This document shows positions 43,365-54,435 of a stretch of DNA of 64,000 bases, piece by piece (positions within the stretch are counted from its first letter, which is position 1; every line of letters starts with the position of its first letter). The stretch comes from Chrysemys picta bellii. Taxonomy: Eukaryota; Chordata; Testudines; Emydidae. The translations under genes and the position numbers were made by a program. Where the stretch lies: NCBI RefSeq assembly GCF_011386835.1, contig NC_088791.1:54455498-54519497 (forward strand). The letters run 5' to 3'. The notes under the pieces were generated by a model, which searched no databases, was not told the origin of the DNA, and worked only from the letters and a program-made list of their open reading frames with translations.

Positions 43365-44339
43365 AATATTTTGATTTACAGCCTTTGCTTCTTGTTTGAA
43401 GGCAGCGGCAATGGGCACTATTGAGATGATGTCTGAGAAGCCATTGAAACAATGACAAGAACAAGTAGATAGAATGCCACTCTCTTATATGCTATGTACA
43501 TAGTGTTCCCATTCTCACTCCCATAGGACCTGATCTAAGGCTCACTGAGTGATTGGAAATTGTCCATTGTCTCTAATGCTCTTTGGTTTGGGGTTGTAAG
43601 GAGTGAGTTATGGAAGGGAGGCACAGAGTATATTCCTGTCCTAGGTGACTTCTGTTGGTGAGGGAATGGATTAAAAACCTGGAATGAGGGCATATGGTAG
43701 TGCAGCAACAGACAGCTTCTGAAGAACATTTGATGTGCCGCCCCCCTGTTTAGCATGGGGCAATATAATGTATGTCAGAACCTGACTAAAATAAAGCTCA
43801 GAAATAAGACAATTCTATATAGATTTTGGAAATGTTTATCAATATATTATTTAAAAAGCATGAAGTAGCATTTCTTGTTATATGGTAGTAAAGAACCAGA
43901 AGAAGCCCAGTCTCTGTGTCTGGAATGGACTCATGACTACTCAGCCACCTCTTGCCTAAATATTATGTATTTTAAATAGCTTTACACTTTTTAAAACTTT
44001 TGTATTTTTCACTTTATAAATCATTAACATTTTCTGCCAGAGGGATAGCAAAAAGCATTTCCATATAAACAGACTGGAAACCCTCAGCCCCTAGAATGCT
44101 GTAAGTTATCCCTGAGCCAAAACTAATACCCTTTAAAATCATTAAATTCCACATAATCGCCCAAGTTTTGCTTAAATATATTAATATTTGACTTAGCTGC
44201 CACAATTGGATCCTATATTTAGGCTCTAGTCCTGCCAGGATTTACTTATGTGCTTAACTTTATGCATTGTGAGTGGTTCTATTAAAGTAAATGGGACTAC
44301 GCTCAATATGCCAAATTAAGCATGTGTATAAATCTTTAA
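43365..44339. other. Unique sequence, no gene seen
   Basis: No supported gene or repeat. Confidence 0.5.
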
Positions 44340-44482
44340 GGCACCAGTCCTGCAGACCGTAAGCTCTTTGTGAATGTGAACAAGGCTTTTTTTGTTATGT
44401 TCATATAGTGCCTAGCACAATGGGGTCCTGTTCTTTGAATTGGGCCCCTAGGTACTACCACCATACAAATAAATAATAATTC
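44340..44482 (+). mobile_element. MIR/CORE-like SINE tail
   Basis: GACCGTAAGCTCTTTGTGAA, ATAGTGCCTAGCACAATGGG, CCCTAGGTACTACCACCATA and a terminal AATAAATAATAAT form the 3' part of the same SINE class as 4982 and 32526. Confidence 0.7.
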
Positions 44483-45529
44483 CTCCTATTTATTACTTTC
44501 TCTATAAAATACCTTCTTAAATTCTCCTTATACATGTTGTCTCTTAACTTAAATGTACCATATATATCTTAGTTCTGGTTTGTCCACTTACTTTAAATAG
44601 ATCAAGCTGAATTTCATAATAACCCTTAGCTAATTTAAATACTTCTGTACTTGATGGAGTCTTGAAAGAAAACAGTTAACTCCGTCAACAGTTTAACTTT
44701 ATCAAACCTCCCTCAAATTTGAACCCTACCACTCAACCTGTTATAGTAGCCCCACTATTCTGTACTCTTTCAAATTTCATGACATTTTTTCCCTCTACTG
44801 TATTAACGAATTCAGTGCCATAGAAACCAGATATGGCATGGACACTATTTCTGTTCGAACGCATCTTCTATCTTTAGAGATATTGCATTTTTCATATTCC
44901 ACCTGTGAGCACTGATTTATCACTTGGTCTCTCCTTTGAATGCTATTCTTTTTTATGGCTTGGAAAGTTGATTTCTTTGGTAACAAGGACAGAAGGGCAG
45001 TTTGTTATTACAGTATTACTTATTTTTTGGCATGAGCCAAAGATTACTGAAGTCAGTGGCAGCCTTTCCATTGTCTCAGTGGGTTTTTGATTGGGCTCCT
45101 ATGGATCCTGGTAGGTACTGAGGCCCTATTGTGCTTCATGTTGTACAAAAGTAAATGATCTTTGTTATTTTTAATGATAAAATGTAAGGGGTAGGGTCTC
45201 ATCTTGATACATGAGTATATCTATATATAACTTCCATAGCTCTTTATCAGTGAGATCCTGCCAAAGTTCAGTAAACTGGTTTTATGTGGTGATGAGAGAG
45301 GACAGAGTTCACCTCAAACCTGGGGCAGTGCATGGGACTACAAGCAGACTTTCTGCATTTCTGTAATTGTAAGGGGTACGAAAGGGCGGGCATGTTCATT
45401 CCTGGCTTCTGGATTCATATAGGCATCTCATCCATATTAGTCCCTATCAGACACCCCTGATAAGATACCGGTCCCGCATCAGACATTTGATTCTCCTGTA
45501 CAATCTGCTTTCTCTCTGATGAATCTCAT
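44483..45529. other. Unique sequence, no gene seen
   Basis: No supported gene. A degenerate relative of the SINE tail may lie near 45085-45160 (CTATTGTGCTTCATGTTGTA). Confidence 0.45.
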
Positions 45530-45534
45530 GTTGC

Positions 45535-46715
45535 TGTGATGTTGCATTCCATATGCTTTATAAAAATATGTTTATAAGTGTGAATATGATGTAACTGGAA
45601 TATGCTTTACGCAAAAGATCTCTTGTAAGGTATCATTACAAAGCTTATGTTCTACTGAGTGTGTTCATCCTATTTGTATGTATGTATCATTCTTGTATCT
45701 AAAACTAGAAATATGAAGTATTACTCTGAAGTCCTACTGCAATTATGCAAAGTGTGGGCCATTAATGGTGGCTTGGAATCTTGATAGCTCCCAGTAACTA
45801 GGACAATTGATTGTAAATGGCTCTGTTTACTTGAAAAACTTCCTGAGTACGTGCTGGCCAACCTTGGAAGAATGGAGACTAGGGGTCTCACAGGACATGT
45901 GACCATATCACATGATACTGGAATCCATCTTAAACCTGGTGCTTTTCCATTTAGAAGGAGGGGTGGGAACCCAGAGAAAGACAAAGGATTCCTGCCTTGT
46001 GCCAAAGTTATATAAGGGGGTGGAACAGAACAAAGGGGTCCCAGTCATGTGGAATCCTCCGCTTTTCACTTAAGATGCCTGCTGGAACTAACAAGGGTGT
46101 ACCAGGGGAAAGGATTGGGCCCAGACTAGGAAGGAGTCTAGTCTGTGAAAGAAGCTTATTGGAACATCTCTGAGGGTGAGACTTATTTGTACTCAATTAC
46201 TTAATGTATCAGGCTTAGACTTGTGTGTTTTTGTTTTATTTTGCTTGGTAACTTACTTTGTTCTGTCTTTTATTACTTGAAACCTCTTAAATCCTATTTT
46301 TATACTTAATAAAATCGCTTTTGATTATTAATTAACCCAGAGTAAGTGATTAATACCTGGTGGAGCAAACAGCTGTGCATATCTCTCTATCAGTGTTATA
46401 GAGGGCGGACAATTTATGAGTTTACCCTGTATAAGCTTTATACAGAGTAAAACGGATTTTTTTGGGGTTTGGATCCCATTGGGAACTGGGTATCTGGGTG
46501 CTGGAGATAGGTGACCCGCTGAGCAGTTTTTGTTTAAAGTCTGCAGCTTTGGGGACGTGGACCTGACCGGGGTCTGTGTTTACAGCTGACTAGCATGTCT
46601 GACTCAACAAGGCAGGGTTCTGGAGTCCCAAGCTGGCAGGGAAAATGGGCTCAGAGGCAAATTAAGTACATCAGGTAACAGTCCCAAGGGGGTCTCTGGG
46701 ACCAAACCTGTCACA
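45535..46715 (+). mobile_element. Solo LTR, second family
   Basis: Begins TGTGATGTTGCATTCC and ends CTGTCACA, so TGTGA/TCACA are perfect 5-bp inverted ends. The flanks GTTGC (45530-45534) and ATTGC (46716-46720) form a 5-bp duplication with one mismatch. A TATA-like TATATAAG lies at 46009 and AATAAA at 46308. There are no internal retroviral genes beside it. The 1.18-kb length and layout fit a solo LTR of a turtle LTR retroelement. Short frames within it are not genes. Confidence 0.75.
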
Positions 46716-46720
46716 ATTGC

Positions 46721-47058
46721 ATCATAGGATAATGTGTAAAAAGCAGAGGCAGCAAATGTGCTTCCTCTCCCACACAGATTTCTTACTCCCCTTTTAAATC
46801 ACCAGCTACGTTCTTTTCTTATGCAGATTCTCCATCCCCATTCAGCCTCTCATTCCTTCTTCATACAGAAACTCAACCACTTGCCTCTCTAGTGTGGGCA
46901 TACCACCACCTTTTAATGCTGATACTGGGTGGAAATAGAGGTTACTAGTTCTAGTGGGTAGACATTTTGCTCATCCTGGTGGAGTGTGTATGTAGTGAGG
47001 AAACAGGAGCCTGAATGTGTGGGAGTGATGGTGGTGCTGCTGGTCCCAAAGGCAAGGG
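46721..47058. other. Unique spacer
   Basis: No gene or repeat signal. Short reading frames only. Confidence 0.45.
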
Positions 47059-47066
47059 TGTGGTGG

Positions 47067-47553
47067 CAGTGGCGGATTAACGCATGGGCCCACGGGGTCC
47101 GTGCTCCGGGCCCGTGGCAGGAGCACCAGAACCTGGGTAGAAGTGGGGAGGGCCACCAGTGCCAGAACTGTGGCCCACCCCTGCTCCTTCTCTTCCACTG
47201 AGGCCTGCCCCCTGCTGCTCCTCTTCCCCCTTGGTCCCTGGCCAGGCCAGAAGCTGGAGCTGGGCCATGGTAAGAGCCACCCAGGGAGCCCAGGCCACTG
47301 TGGGGAGCACTGGATCCTCCATCTGCTCTCGGTGGTCGCTCCAACCAGGGCAGATGGAGGGTCCAGGGCTCCCCACAGTGACTTGGGCTCCCTGGGTGAC
47401 TTACCACGGCCTGGCTCCAACTTCTGGCCTGGCCAGAGGGCGCTGCCTTGCGGGGAGAGGAGAAGCAGGGGGTGGGGCCGCATGGTGAGCAGGTTGTGGG
47501 GAGCCCAAAAGTTCTTTGTGGCCAGGGCCTCAATAAATCTTAATCCACCTCTG
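47067..47553. mobile_element. hAT-like element with long internal palindrome
   Basis: The ends CAGTGGCGGATTAA and (complement of the right end) CAGAGGTGGATTAA are matched terminal inverted repeats. The exact 8-bp duplication TGTGGTGG lies at 47059-47066 and 47554-47561. Inside, 47239-47325 and 47351-47436 form imperfect inverted arms of about 86 bp (GGCCAGGCCAGAAGCTGGAG against CTCCAACTTCTGGCCTGGCC). Apparent long frames on both strands (up to 206 codons) mirror each other because of the palindrome and are not convincing genes. Confidence 0.85.
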
Positions 47554-47561
47554 TGTGGTGG

Positions 47562-47845
47562 TTATGGTGGGATGTAGGGAAAGGATGATGCGCACCTCTC
47601 CAGGGTGGCCAATTGTTGCATTGCTTAGGGGTCCCTCAATCTGCTTGTTCACTGTGGGCAGATAGTTGCCTTTGGAATAGCAGAGGAGGCCTGTTTGGTG
47701 AAAGACCTATAGTTTGACCTGGGTGGCAAATTTTGTGATGTTTCTAGACAGGCAAAAATTCACAACATTCACAGTACCAGAAAGGCCAGCTATTCCAGCG
47801 TTCCAAGCACCATGGTTCTGTCCCACATCTTGAGTGTTGGATTAT
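47562..47845. other. Unique spacer, no gene seen
   Basis: A short non-repetitive stretch between two hAT-like elements, with nothing supported. Confidence 0.45.
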
Positions 47846-48002
47846 GACAAACCTAGGGTTACCATACGTCCGGATTTCTCCGGACATGTCCGGCTTTTTG
47901 GTCCCCAAATCCCCATCCGGGGGGAATTGCCAAAAAGCTGGACATGTCTGGGGAAATAGGGAGGCTAGGATCTCCGAATCTGTGTGTGTTGGTCGCCCGC
48001 TG

Positions 48003-48125
48003 TGACGTCATCTCGGTGCGACACTCAGCTCCTGCCCAGGGCATGCTGGGGGCTGTAGTCTGGCCGGGCCTCACGCTCCAGGGAGAGCTGGGAGAGGGGA
48101 GTGGCCGAGAACTACAACTCCCAGC
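48003..48125. promoter_or_regulatory. Promoter-like motif cluster: CRE and two ZNF143/THAP11-like sites
   Basis: A perfect TGACGTCA lies at 48003-48010. On the minus strand 48059-48041 reads ACTACAGCCCCCAGCATGC. On plus, 48110-48125 reads AACTACAACTCCCAGC. Both fit the ACTACAnnTCCCAG core bound by ZNF143 and THAP11 at vertebrate CpG-island promoters. CpG density is high from 47990 to 48360. No downstream coding exon is visible, so activity and target are unknown. A captured promoter is possible, and so is chance in GC-rich repeat DNA. Confidence 0.5.
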
Positions 48126-48481
48126 GGCCCCTGCGACGCGACCAACCTGCCCCTGTGAGGCAGCAAGCCGTCGGGGGAGGGAGGGCGCAGGCCCCTGTCC
48201 TTTGGGTGGGGGGTGTCTCTGGGCGCCGCTCGGCAGCCATCGCAGGGCTTGGGGGCGCCCCAGGGGGGGTTGTGGATGCCAGCGCGTTGCGGGGAGCCGG
48301 CACTGTCCGGATTTGCGTCCCCCTGGGGCTGGAGCTGCGCCCCCGGCCCCGGGCACCAGTCACGTAGGGTTACCATACGTCCGGTTTTTCGGCAATCAAA
48401 CCCCCGTCCGGGGGGAATTGCCAAAAAGCCGAACATGTCCGGGAAAAATACCGGACGGGTACTTCCTCTCCCACGGCTCCT

Positions 48482-48888
48482 CTGCTCCTCCCCTGACTCA
48501 GACTTCGGCTCTGTTTAAGAGCCAAGCTGCCCGAGCCAGCGCTACCGGCTTCGGGCAGCCCCCGTGCCTCCGGACCCCGAGCCGCCGGCTGGGCACTTCC
48601 CTTCCCGGGCTCCAGCTGCTCTGCTCCGGCGGCTGGGGTCCGGAGGCACGGGGGCTGCCCGAAGCCAGTAGCGCTGGCTCGGGAAGCTTGGCTCTTTAAC
48701 AGAGCCAAAGAGTCAGGGGAGGAGCAGAGCAGCTGGAGCCCGGGAGGGAAAGTGCCCGGCCGGGGGCGCAGGGTCCGGAGGCATAGGGGCTGCCCAAAGC
48801 CCGAGTGCTACCGGCTTCATGGGTTTGCCGGGCAGCCTCCAGACCCTGCGCCCCCGGCTGGGCTCTTCCCCTCCCGGGCTCCAGCTGT
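48482..48888. repeat. Interleaved palindromes in the composite element
   Basis: Arms 48482-48587 and 48626-48727 are about 94 percent inverted copies (for example GAGCCAAGCTGCCCGAGCCA against TGGCTCGGGAAGCTTGGCTC). The loop of the first palindrome reappears inverted just downstream at about 48722-48757. A second palindrome pairs about 48731-48782 with 48835-48888 (GGGGGCGCAGGGTC against GACCCTGCGCCCCC). Frames seen on both strands are mirror images of each other. Confidence 0.75.
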
Positions 48889-49314
48889 GCTGGGGAAGCG
48901 CCGGCCGGGGGCGCAGGGTCTGGCGGCTGCCCGGGAAACCGTGAAGCCGGTAGCGCTTGGGCAGCCCTTTTCGCGTGGCTGGGAGGGAGGAGGGGGGGTT
49001 AGGACGGGGACTTTGGGGGGATGGGCGGAGTAGGGGCGAAGTTGGGGCGGGGCCGGGGGTGGGAAAGGGGCGGGGCCAGGGCCCGTGGAGTGTCCTCTTT
49101 TTTTATTTTTTAAATATGGTAACCCTAGACAAACCCAGATTTACCAGTTCTCATAGTATCATTGTGTGTCTCGTGGTTTTACTCATTGTTTTTATTTCTA
49201 AGCTGCTCATGATCTCAGGAACAGCTGGGTTTTTTTGATGATTTTTTTGCCTTCATTAAAAATGGCCGTTATCTCCCAATGTTGCTCCCAGGCTGCTGTC
49301 AGTAATGATTAGGG

Positions 49315-49730
49315 CTCAGATTTTGTCATGGATATTTTTAGTAAAACAATAAACAATAATTCACAGAAGCCCATGACCTGTCCGATTTTTACTAAACATA
49401 TCCCTGTCAAAATGGAGACGGAGGAGTGTACAGCACCCATAGCGGCTGGACTGCTGCGGGGTCCCCCTACCTGCCATGCCTGGACTGCTGTGGTCCTCCT
49501 GCCCTCCCCCACCGCCCTCCGCGGCTGGGCTGTTGTGGGGGGTCCCCCCCTGCCGCGACTGAGCTGCTGGGGGTGGGGGGGGAGCACTATGGCTGCCTGC
49601 TGCAGGGAGCCCAGCTGCCCGCAGTGAGTGGGAGCTCTGGGGATCCCCCAGAGAGCTCCGGGGTTCCCCTGCTTCCCAGCGGCTAGCAGGGGAATCTCGT
49701 GACCTCTGTGACATAATCGTAGCTCTAGTA
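49315..49730 (-). repeat. GC-rich interspersed repeat, inverted relative of 9836-10315
   Basis: The left part carries GGATATTTTTAGTAAAAC and TTTTTACTAAACATATCC, themselves inverted, plus CCATGACCTGTCCG. The right edge has CTCGTGACCTCTGTGACA. The middle is GCTGGGCTGCTG-type low complexity. Reverse complementing it gives the same word order as 9836-10315. Confidence 0.55.
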
Positions 49731-50444
49731 ATGATGAATACTCCTTGTGTTTTTTATCTTGGAAATCTGTCATTAGATATTAGATGCAGAGGAGAAAGTG
49801 GAGAGACAGAGACTACAGAGGCAACAGAATGTGGGAATAGGGGAAGAAGGAGACTGTGAAGCATGGGCAAGAGGGGAGGAGACTGAGGAGTAGGGAGGGA
49901 GAATGGAGGAGACTGTAGAGGAGCAGGGAGGCAGACTGAGCTGCAGGAGACTCTGGGGAATAAGGAGGAAGGATGTGAGGGGGACAGGAGGCTGGGAGAA
50001 TAGAGAGCAGTTAGGGCGCTGTGAGGATAGGAGCTGGAAGTAGGGGGTGGCAGGAGAATGTGAGCGGGAAGCTGAAGATAAAGAATGGCAGCTTTTCTGC
50101 CTTAGGGGGTAGGGGATAAATGAAATTCCCTCTGCTAGCAGCCAGGATGGCGGGAGCTACACTTTTAGGTCTGCTTTGAAGGTTGGACTTTAATCTTGAA
50201 ATGATCACACACAGATCTGTAGGATGAGGGGGCTTCATCCCTGCCCCTAATGATTTAAAAAATCAAGAAGTAGTCCAAAAAAACCAACAAGATTTATTAT
50301 TGTTTAGATCTCATTTGGTTTTGGATAATCTGACATGCATTTTGAACTTGTAGAATTAATAATACTACACATCTGAATAGGAAACCATATTTACTAATCT
50401 GTTTGTGGCAAAGTTCTGGAGCTTTAAACGTCGACATTTCTTGG
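49731..50444. repeat. Purine-rich degenerate minisatellite, then unique DNA
   Basis: From about 49790 to 50060 the plus strand is strongly A+G rich, with GGAGACTG-type words at about 49848, 49877, 49908 and 49942, a loose period of 29 to 34 bp. No gene is seen in the rest. Confidence 0.5.
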
Positions 50445-50980
50445 CAGGGCCTTGCGCCCCCCCCCCCCCCCGTGGCAGCTAACCCCACCCACTGCCCCCC
50501 CCCCTCGGTGGCAGATAACCACGCCCACCCATCCCTCCCACCTGAGGAGCCCCCCCTCCTGGCGGCAGCGAGCCCCCCCTCGCAGCAGCTACCCCCCCTT
50601 GCAAGCCCCCGCTCCATGGCAGCTAACCCGGCCCGGGAAGCCCCCCCCCACAGAAGCTAACCCCGTCCCCCTCCACGGCAGCTAACCCCACCCGGGGAGC
50701 CTGCCCCAGCTCTCCTCCGCTGAGCATGCCGGCGCTGCTCTAATTCCCCTCCCCTCCCAGGCTTGCGGCGCCTATTGGAGGAGAATTAGAGCGGGGGCTG
50801 TGTGCTCAGCGAAGGAGGCAGAGTGGAGGTGATCTGGGGTGGGGAGCGGTTCCCCTGTGCGCCCCCCCTGTTACTGTGGGTGCCCCCCCCCGCCGCCGCC
50901 GCCGCCACCCCAGCTCACCTCCACTCCACCTCCTCGCCTGAGCGGCCGCCTAGTTTTCCTAAGTGGTTGCACCGGCCCTG
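50445..50980. mobile_element. hAT-like element (CAGGGCC ends), C-rich interior
   Basis: Begins CAGGGCCTTGCG and ends ACCGGCCCTG. The flanks TTTCTTGG (50437-50444) and TTTCTTGA (50981-50988) give an 8-bp duplication with one mismatch. The interior has C runs, a GGCAGCTAACCCC-type repeat of about 35 to 50 bp, an inverted pair (GCTGCTCTAATTC at about 50732 against GAATTAGAGCGGGGGC at about 50783), and a CCGCCGCCGCCGCC run near 50892. Confidence 0.7.
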
Positions 50981-50988
50981 TTTCTTGA

Positions 50989-52646
50989 GGGGAGGGGGAA
51001 AGTGCATCATTTTTCCTCCCAGGAATTCAGTGTTATTTCAATGAACTTCACCAGGCAACACAATGAAACCTTTCCAGTACAGGTGCAATTTAAGACTCCT
51101 AGTTTTAAACACTACAGTATTAGCAATATGACTTATGTCCAGCATGTGCTGTTGTATCACGATTAATCTAATGAAAGAGAAATACTTTAAATTTTATTTG
51201 GGGAAAAGAACTTAATCAGGATCTGCTGGTGCTCAGCACCTCTGAATATGATGAACTGGTAAAAACAGTTCAGATCAACATTCAGCTGGAAAGCCTTTAG
51301 CAGGATATATTCTATTATCTATTCTATATTATGTTAACTTATGCAATTGGCCACTATGTAGGCACCATTATTTTGCATTATTAAAGTACTTTAAGAGTTG
51401 TGCCCTCGGTGAAGGCATAAACAAAGTACAAAGGCCAGTCTGTTTTCTAAATAGTAGATTGTTGTTGAAGAGTTTGTGCCAGCCAGTACAGAGAGAGCAA
51501 TCATGTTTTATTCCTCTCAAGAGAGCTGAATTACTCAACTGCCTCTGCTCCTGCTGTATTACAATCTTATCCCTGAGTTAGAAAATGAAGAGGTCTACTC
51601 TGTTTGACTGAATTGCTGTTGAGAAAAAAATAATTTCTAATATAACTGGGCACAAGTTAGACATAAATATATAGAATTGTTCTAGATAGGGTCATTACCT
51701 GTGCAGTGTCTTGGACATATGCAAGCAAGGCATCTCAACAGTTTGGGGTTTCTTTTTTGTTTGTTTGTTTTTTAGAAAAGTCAGAGTAAGTTTTTTGGGG
51801 GGAACGAATTTGTTCAAGTCATCATCAGCACATTCCAAGTGGCTATGTCACCCATTTATATGTTTTGATGTTCCAGGTAATGTTCTGTACTATTCTTCTG
51901 TCTGGAAAACTTGCACATTAACTCTCAATAATATTGATTTTCTCACTGCAGCAGGGAGATGTAGAGTTAAGATAACTTGGAATAAGGGAGATCACTTAGC
52001 AGTTTAGGTGTATTTGCATCTTTATTTCAAGTCACCTTCATTTTGTTTTGGCACTCTGACCTCTTTCTAGACATGAAATAGCTTTCATTGTGTACCATGT
52101 CTTGCAAACAGTTTATCAGTTTTTTAGTTTGCATTATATAGTGAAATAGATTAACTGTGGTATCTGTTAACAGTGTTGTGCTGTTACAATGCAGGCCTTA
52201 GCCCTTGGTGTTAAAGTGGGACTGACATGCTAATGAAGGGCTCGTCTTGATGCCACAGATCAATGACAAAACTCCCTGTGACATCAGTAGGAACAATAGG
52301 GGCTGTATGATTAGCTATGAGAAGGCACTGAACAGCATTGCTAGGAAACCAGAGATGAATGCTGAAGGATATGCATGGAAGATACCAGATTGCCTAGCCC
52401 GTAAGTGGATTGTGTGTAAAAAGGTTGCTTGCCCATCAGGTATGCAGTCTGATATAATTTTGGGGAAAGAAAGAAATTAAGATAAAGGACATTAAATCTG
52501 TGTAGTTTGGGAAATTGATAGTTTCAAAGAATATTTCATAACCAGCTTTACTTGCAAAGAGAAGATACACTTGTGTACTGTCACTCATCATTGACTGTGT
52601 AAGAAAATAGATGGATCCACTTAGGAGGTAGATAAGATTAAAGGAA
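50989..52646. other. Unique AT-rich sequence, no gene seen
   Basis: No supported gene or repeat over about 1.65 kb. Confidence 0.5.
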
Positions 52647-53968
52647 CATAAGAATGGTTATAGTGGCTCAAACCAATGGTCCATCTAGCCGAGTATCTTG
52701 TCTTCTGACAGTGGCCAGTGCCAGATGCTTCAGATGGAATAAACAGCACAGGGCAATTTTGAGTGTTGTTCAGTCCTTGCCTGTAGCAGTTGGAGGCTTG
52801 GGGGGGACACACAAAACTTGGGATTGCATCCCTGACCATCTTGACTAATAGCCATTGATGGACCTATCCTCCATGAACTTATCTAACACTTTTTTGAACC
52901 TAGTTATACTTTTGGCCTTCACAATAACTCCGGCAATGAGTTCCACAGTCTGATTCTGCATTCTGTGAAGAAGTACTTTCTTGTGTTTTGTTTTAAACCT
53001 GGTGTGTATTTTATCAGGTGACCCCAAGTTCTTGTATTATGTGAAAGGGTAAATAACAATTCCCTATATGCTTTCTCCACAGCTTTCATGATTTTATAGT
53101 CCTCTGTCATATCCCCTTAGTCATCTCTTTTCTAAGATGAACAGTCCAGACTTTTTTAAATCTCTCTTCATATGGAAGCTGTTCCATACCCCTAATAATT
53201 CTTATAGCCCTTTTTTGTACCTTTCCCAATTCTAATATATCTATTTTAGATGGGGCAATCAAAACTGCATACAGTATCCGGGTTGTGCGTGTACTATGGA
53301 TTTATATAGTGGCATTATATTTTCCATCTTATTATCTGTCCTTTTCCTAATGGATCCTAACATGGTTAGATTTTTTGACTGCTGCTCCATGTTGAGTGGA
53401 TTTTTTCAGTGAACTATCCATGATGACACCTAGATCTGTTTCCTGAGTAGTAGTAATTAACTTAGATCCCATCATTTTGTAGGTATAGTTGGAATTACAT
53501 TTTCCAATGTGCATTACTTTGCATTTATCAACACTGAATTTCATCTGCCATTTTGTTGCCCAGTTACCCAGTTTAGTGAGATCCCTTTGTAACTCTTCGC
53601 AGTCAGCTTTGGACTTATCTATCTTGAGTAATTTTGTATCGTCTGCCAATTTGCCACCTCACTGGCAGATTATTTATGAACATGTTGAACGGCACAGATC
53701 CCTGAAGAGCTCCTTGGGGAACCCCTCCATTTACCACTTTCTGTTGTGAAAACTGACCATTTATTCCTATCCTTTATTTCCTATCTTTTAATCAGTTGCT
53801 GATCCATAAGAGCATCTTCCATCTTATCCCATGACTGTTTACTGTGCTAAAGAGCCTTTGGGGTGGAACCTTCTGAAAGGCTTTCTGAAGGCTCAAGTAC
53901 AGTATGTCCAGTGGATCACCCTTGTCCACTTGCTCTCTCATCTCTCACAAGTGGCGAGAAGCTTGTCA
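52647..53968 (-). mobile_element. CR1 LINE, 1.3 kb, minus strand
   Basis: The left end GGAACATAAGAATGGTTATA is the complement of the CR1 3' tail. It then runs through the 3' UTR (TCTTGACTAATAGCCATTGA) and ORF2 remnants to about 53968, where the sequence becomes unique. The 5' part of the element is missing. Confidence 0.85.
52900..53960 (-). pseudogene. CR1 ORF2 reverse transcriptase remnant
   Basis: Minus-strand frame 53649-53347 encodes MADDTKLLKIDKS (the [FY]ADD active-site region), WATKWQMKFSVDKCKVMHIG and ETDLGVIMDSSLKKSTQHGA. The end of ORF2 follows in a shifted frame with LSHNTRTWGHLIKY at 53110-52919. Frameshifts separate the pieces. The aspartates of the active site are readable. 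Confidence 0.8.
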
Positions 53969-54343
53969 TATTTCCATAGTATTACAATTCTTTATCTTTC
54001 AGTGTTCTGCACATTCAGAACCAATCTAAAGAAACTTATTCAAATATTTTTATTGGGCTGTTAAATCTGGGATAATTTCACAGGGACCATGATGTCTGTC
54101 CTGTCAAGGTAGACAGAAGGAAGTGATGGGAGTGACTTCTGTGTAAAAGCCATGTAGTAGCCTTACAGATGAGCTGATGGGTGATTAAGCTGATGGGTGA
54201 CAAAGTGAACAAAGGGGTTTGAGACACTTGTTCCAGTCATAACATCTAGCACAGTGGATGAGAGCCTTCACCCTTACCACAGATAAGGGGGACCTTCCCC
54301 CTATCTTGGTACAAGAACATATTTTAAATATTGTAAACATAAA
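53969..54343. other. Unique spacer
   Basis: No gene seen. GAGCTGATGGGTGATTAAGC is followed by a near-copy, a minor local duplication at about 54172-54200. Confidence 0.45.
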
Positions 54344-54435
54344 GAATGAGGAGTACTTGTGGCACCTTAGAGACTAACAAATTTATTTGAGCATAAGCTT
54401 TCATGGGCTAAAACCCACTTCATAGGATGCATGCA
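54344..54435 (-). mobile_element. Retroposon of the 34602 family, third copy
   Basis: GAGGAGTACTTGTGGCACCT, AGACTAACAAATTTATTTGA and GCATAAGCTTTCATGGGCTA, then CCACTTCATAGGATGCATG. This is the complement of the 42766 copy with a few substitutions, and it lacks the TTTTTGCGGATACAG tail. Confidence 0.8.

Larger units (their letters stand above)
47854..49127 (+). mobile_element. Composite hAT-like element with two left ends and one right end
   Basis: The outer ends TAGGGTTACC and GGTAACCCTA are flanked by the exact 8-bp duplication GACAAACC (47846-47853 and 49128-49135). A second left terminus, TAGGGTTACCATACGTCCGG, occurs inside at 48365, with the same following GTCCGGGGGGAATTGCCAAA block as the outer one. 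A CpG-rich segment of about 420 bp (47945-48360) lies between the two left ends. After the inner left end comes a set of interleaved palindromes. The duplication belongs to the outer pair, so the whole 1.27 kb moved as one unit or grew in place after insertion. Confidence 0.8.

Noticed and set aside
46913..47577. Long frames on both strands (up to 206 codons)
   Set aside because: They lie in a palindromic hAT-like element and mirror each other. GC-rich inverted repeats keep several frames open without coding.
47944..48708. 251-codon plus-strand frame in GC-rich DNA
   Set aside because: It crosses two transposon left ends and a palindrome, has overlapping frames on the other strand, and contains only Gly/Pro/Ala-rich low-complexity residues.
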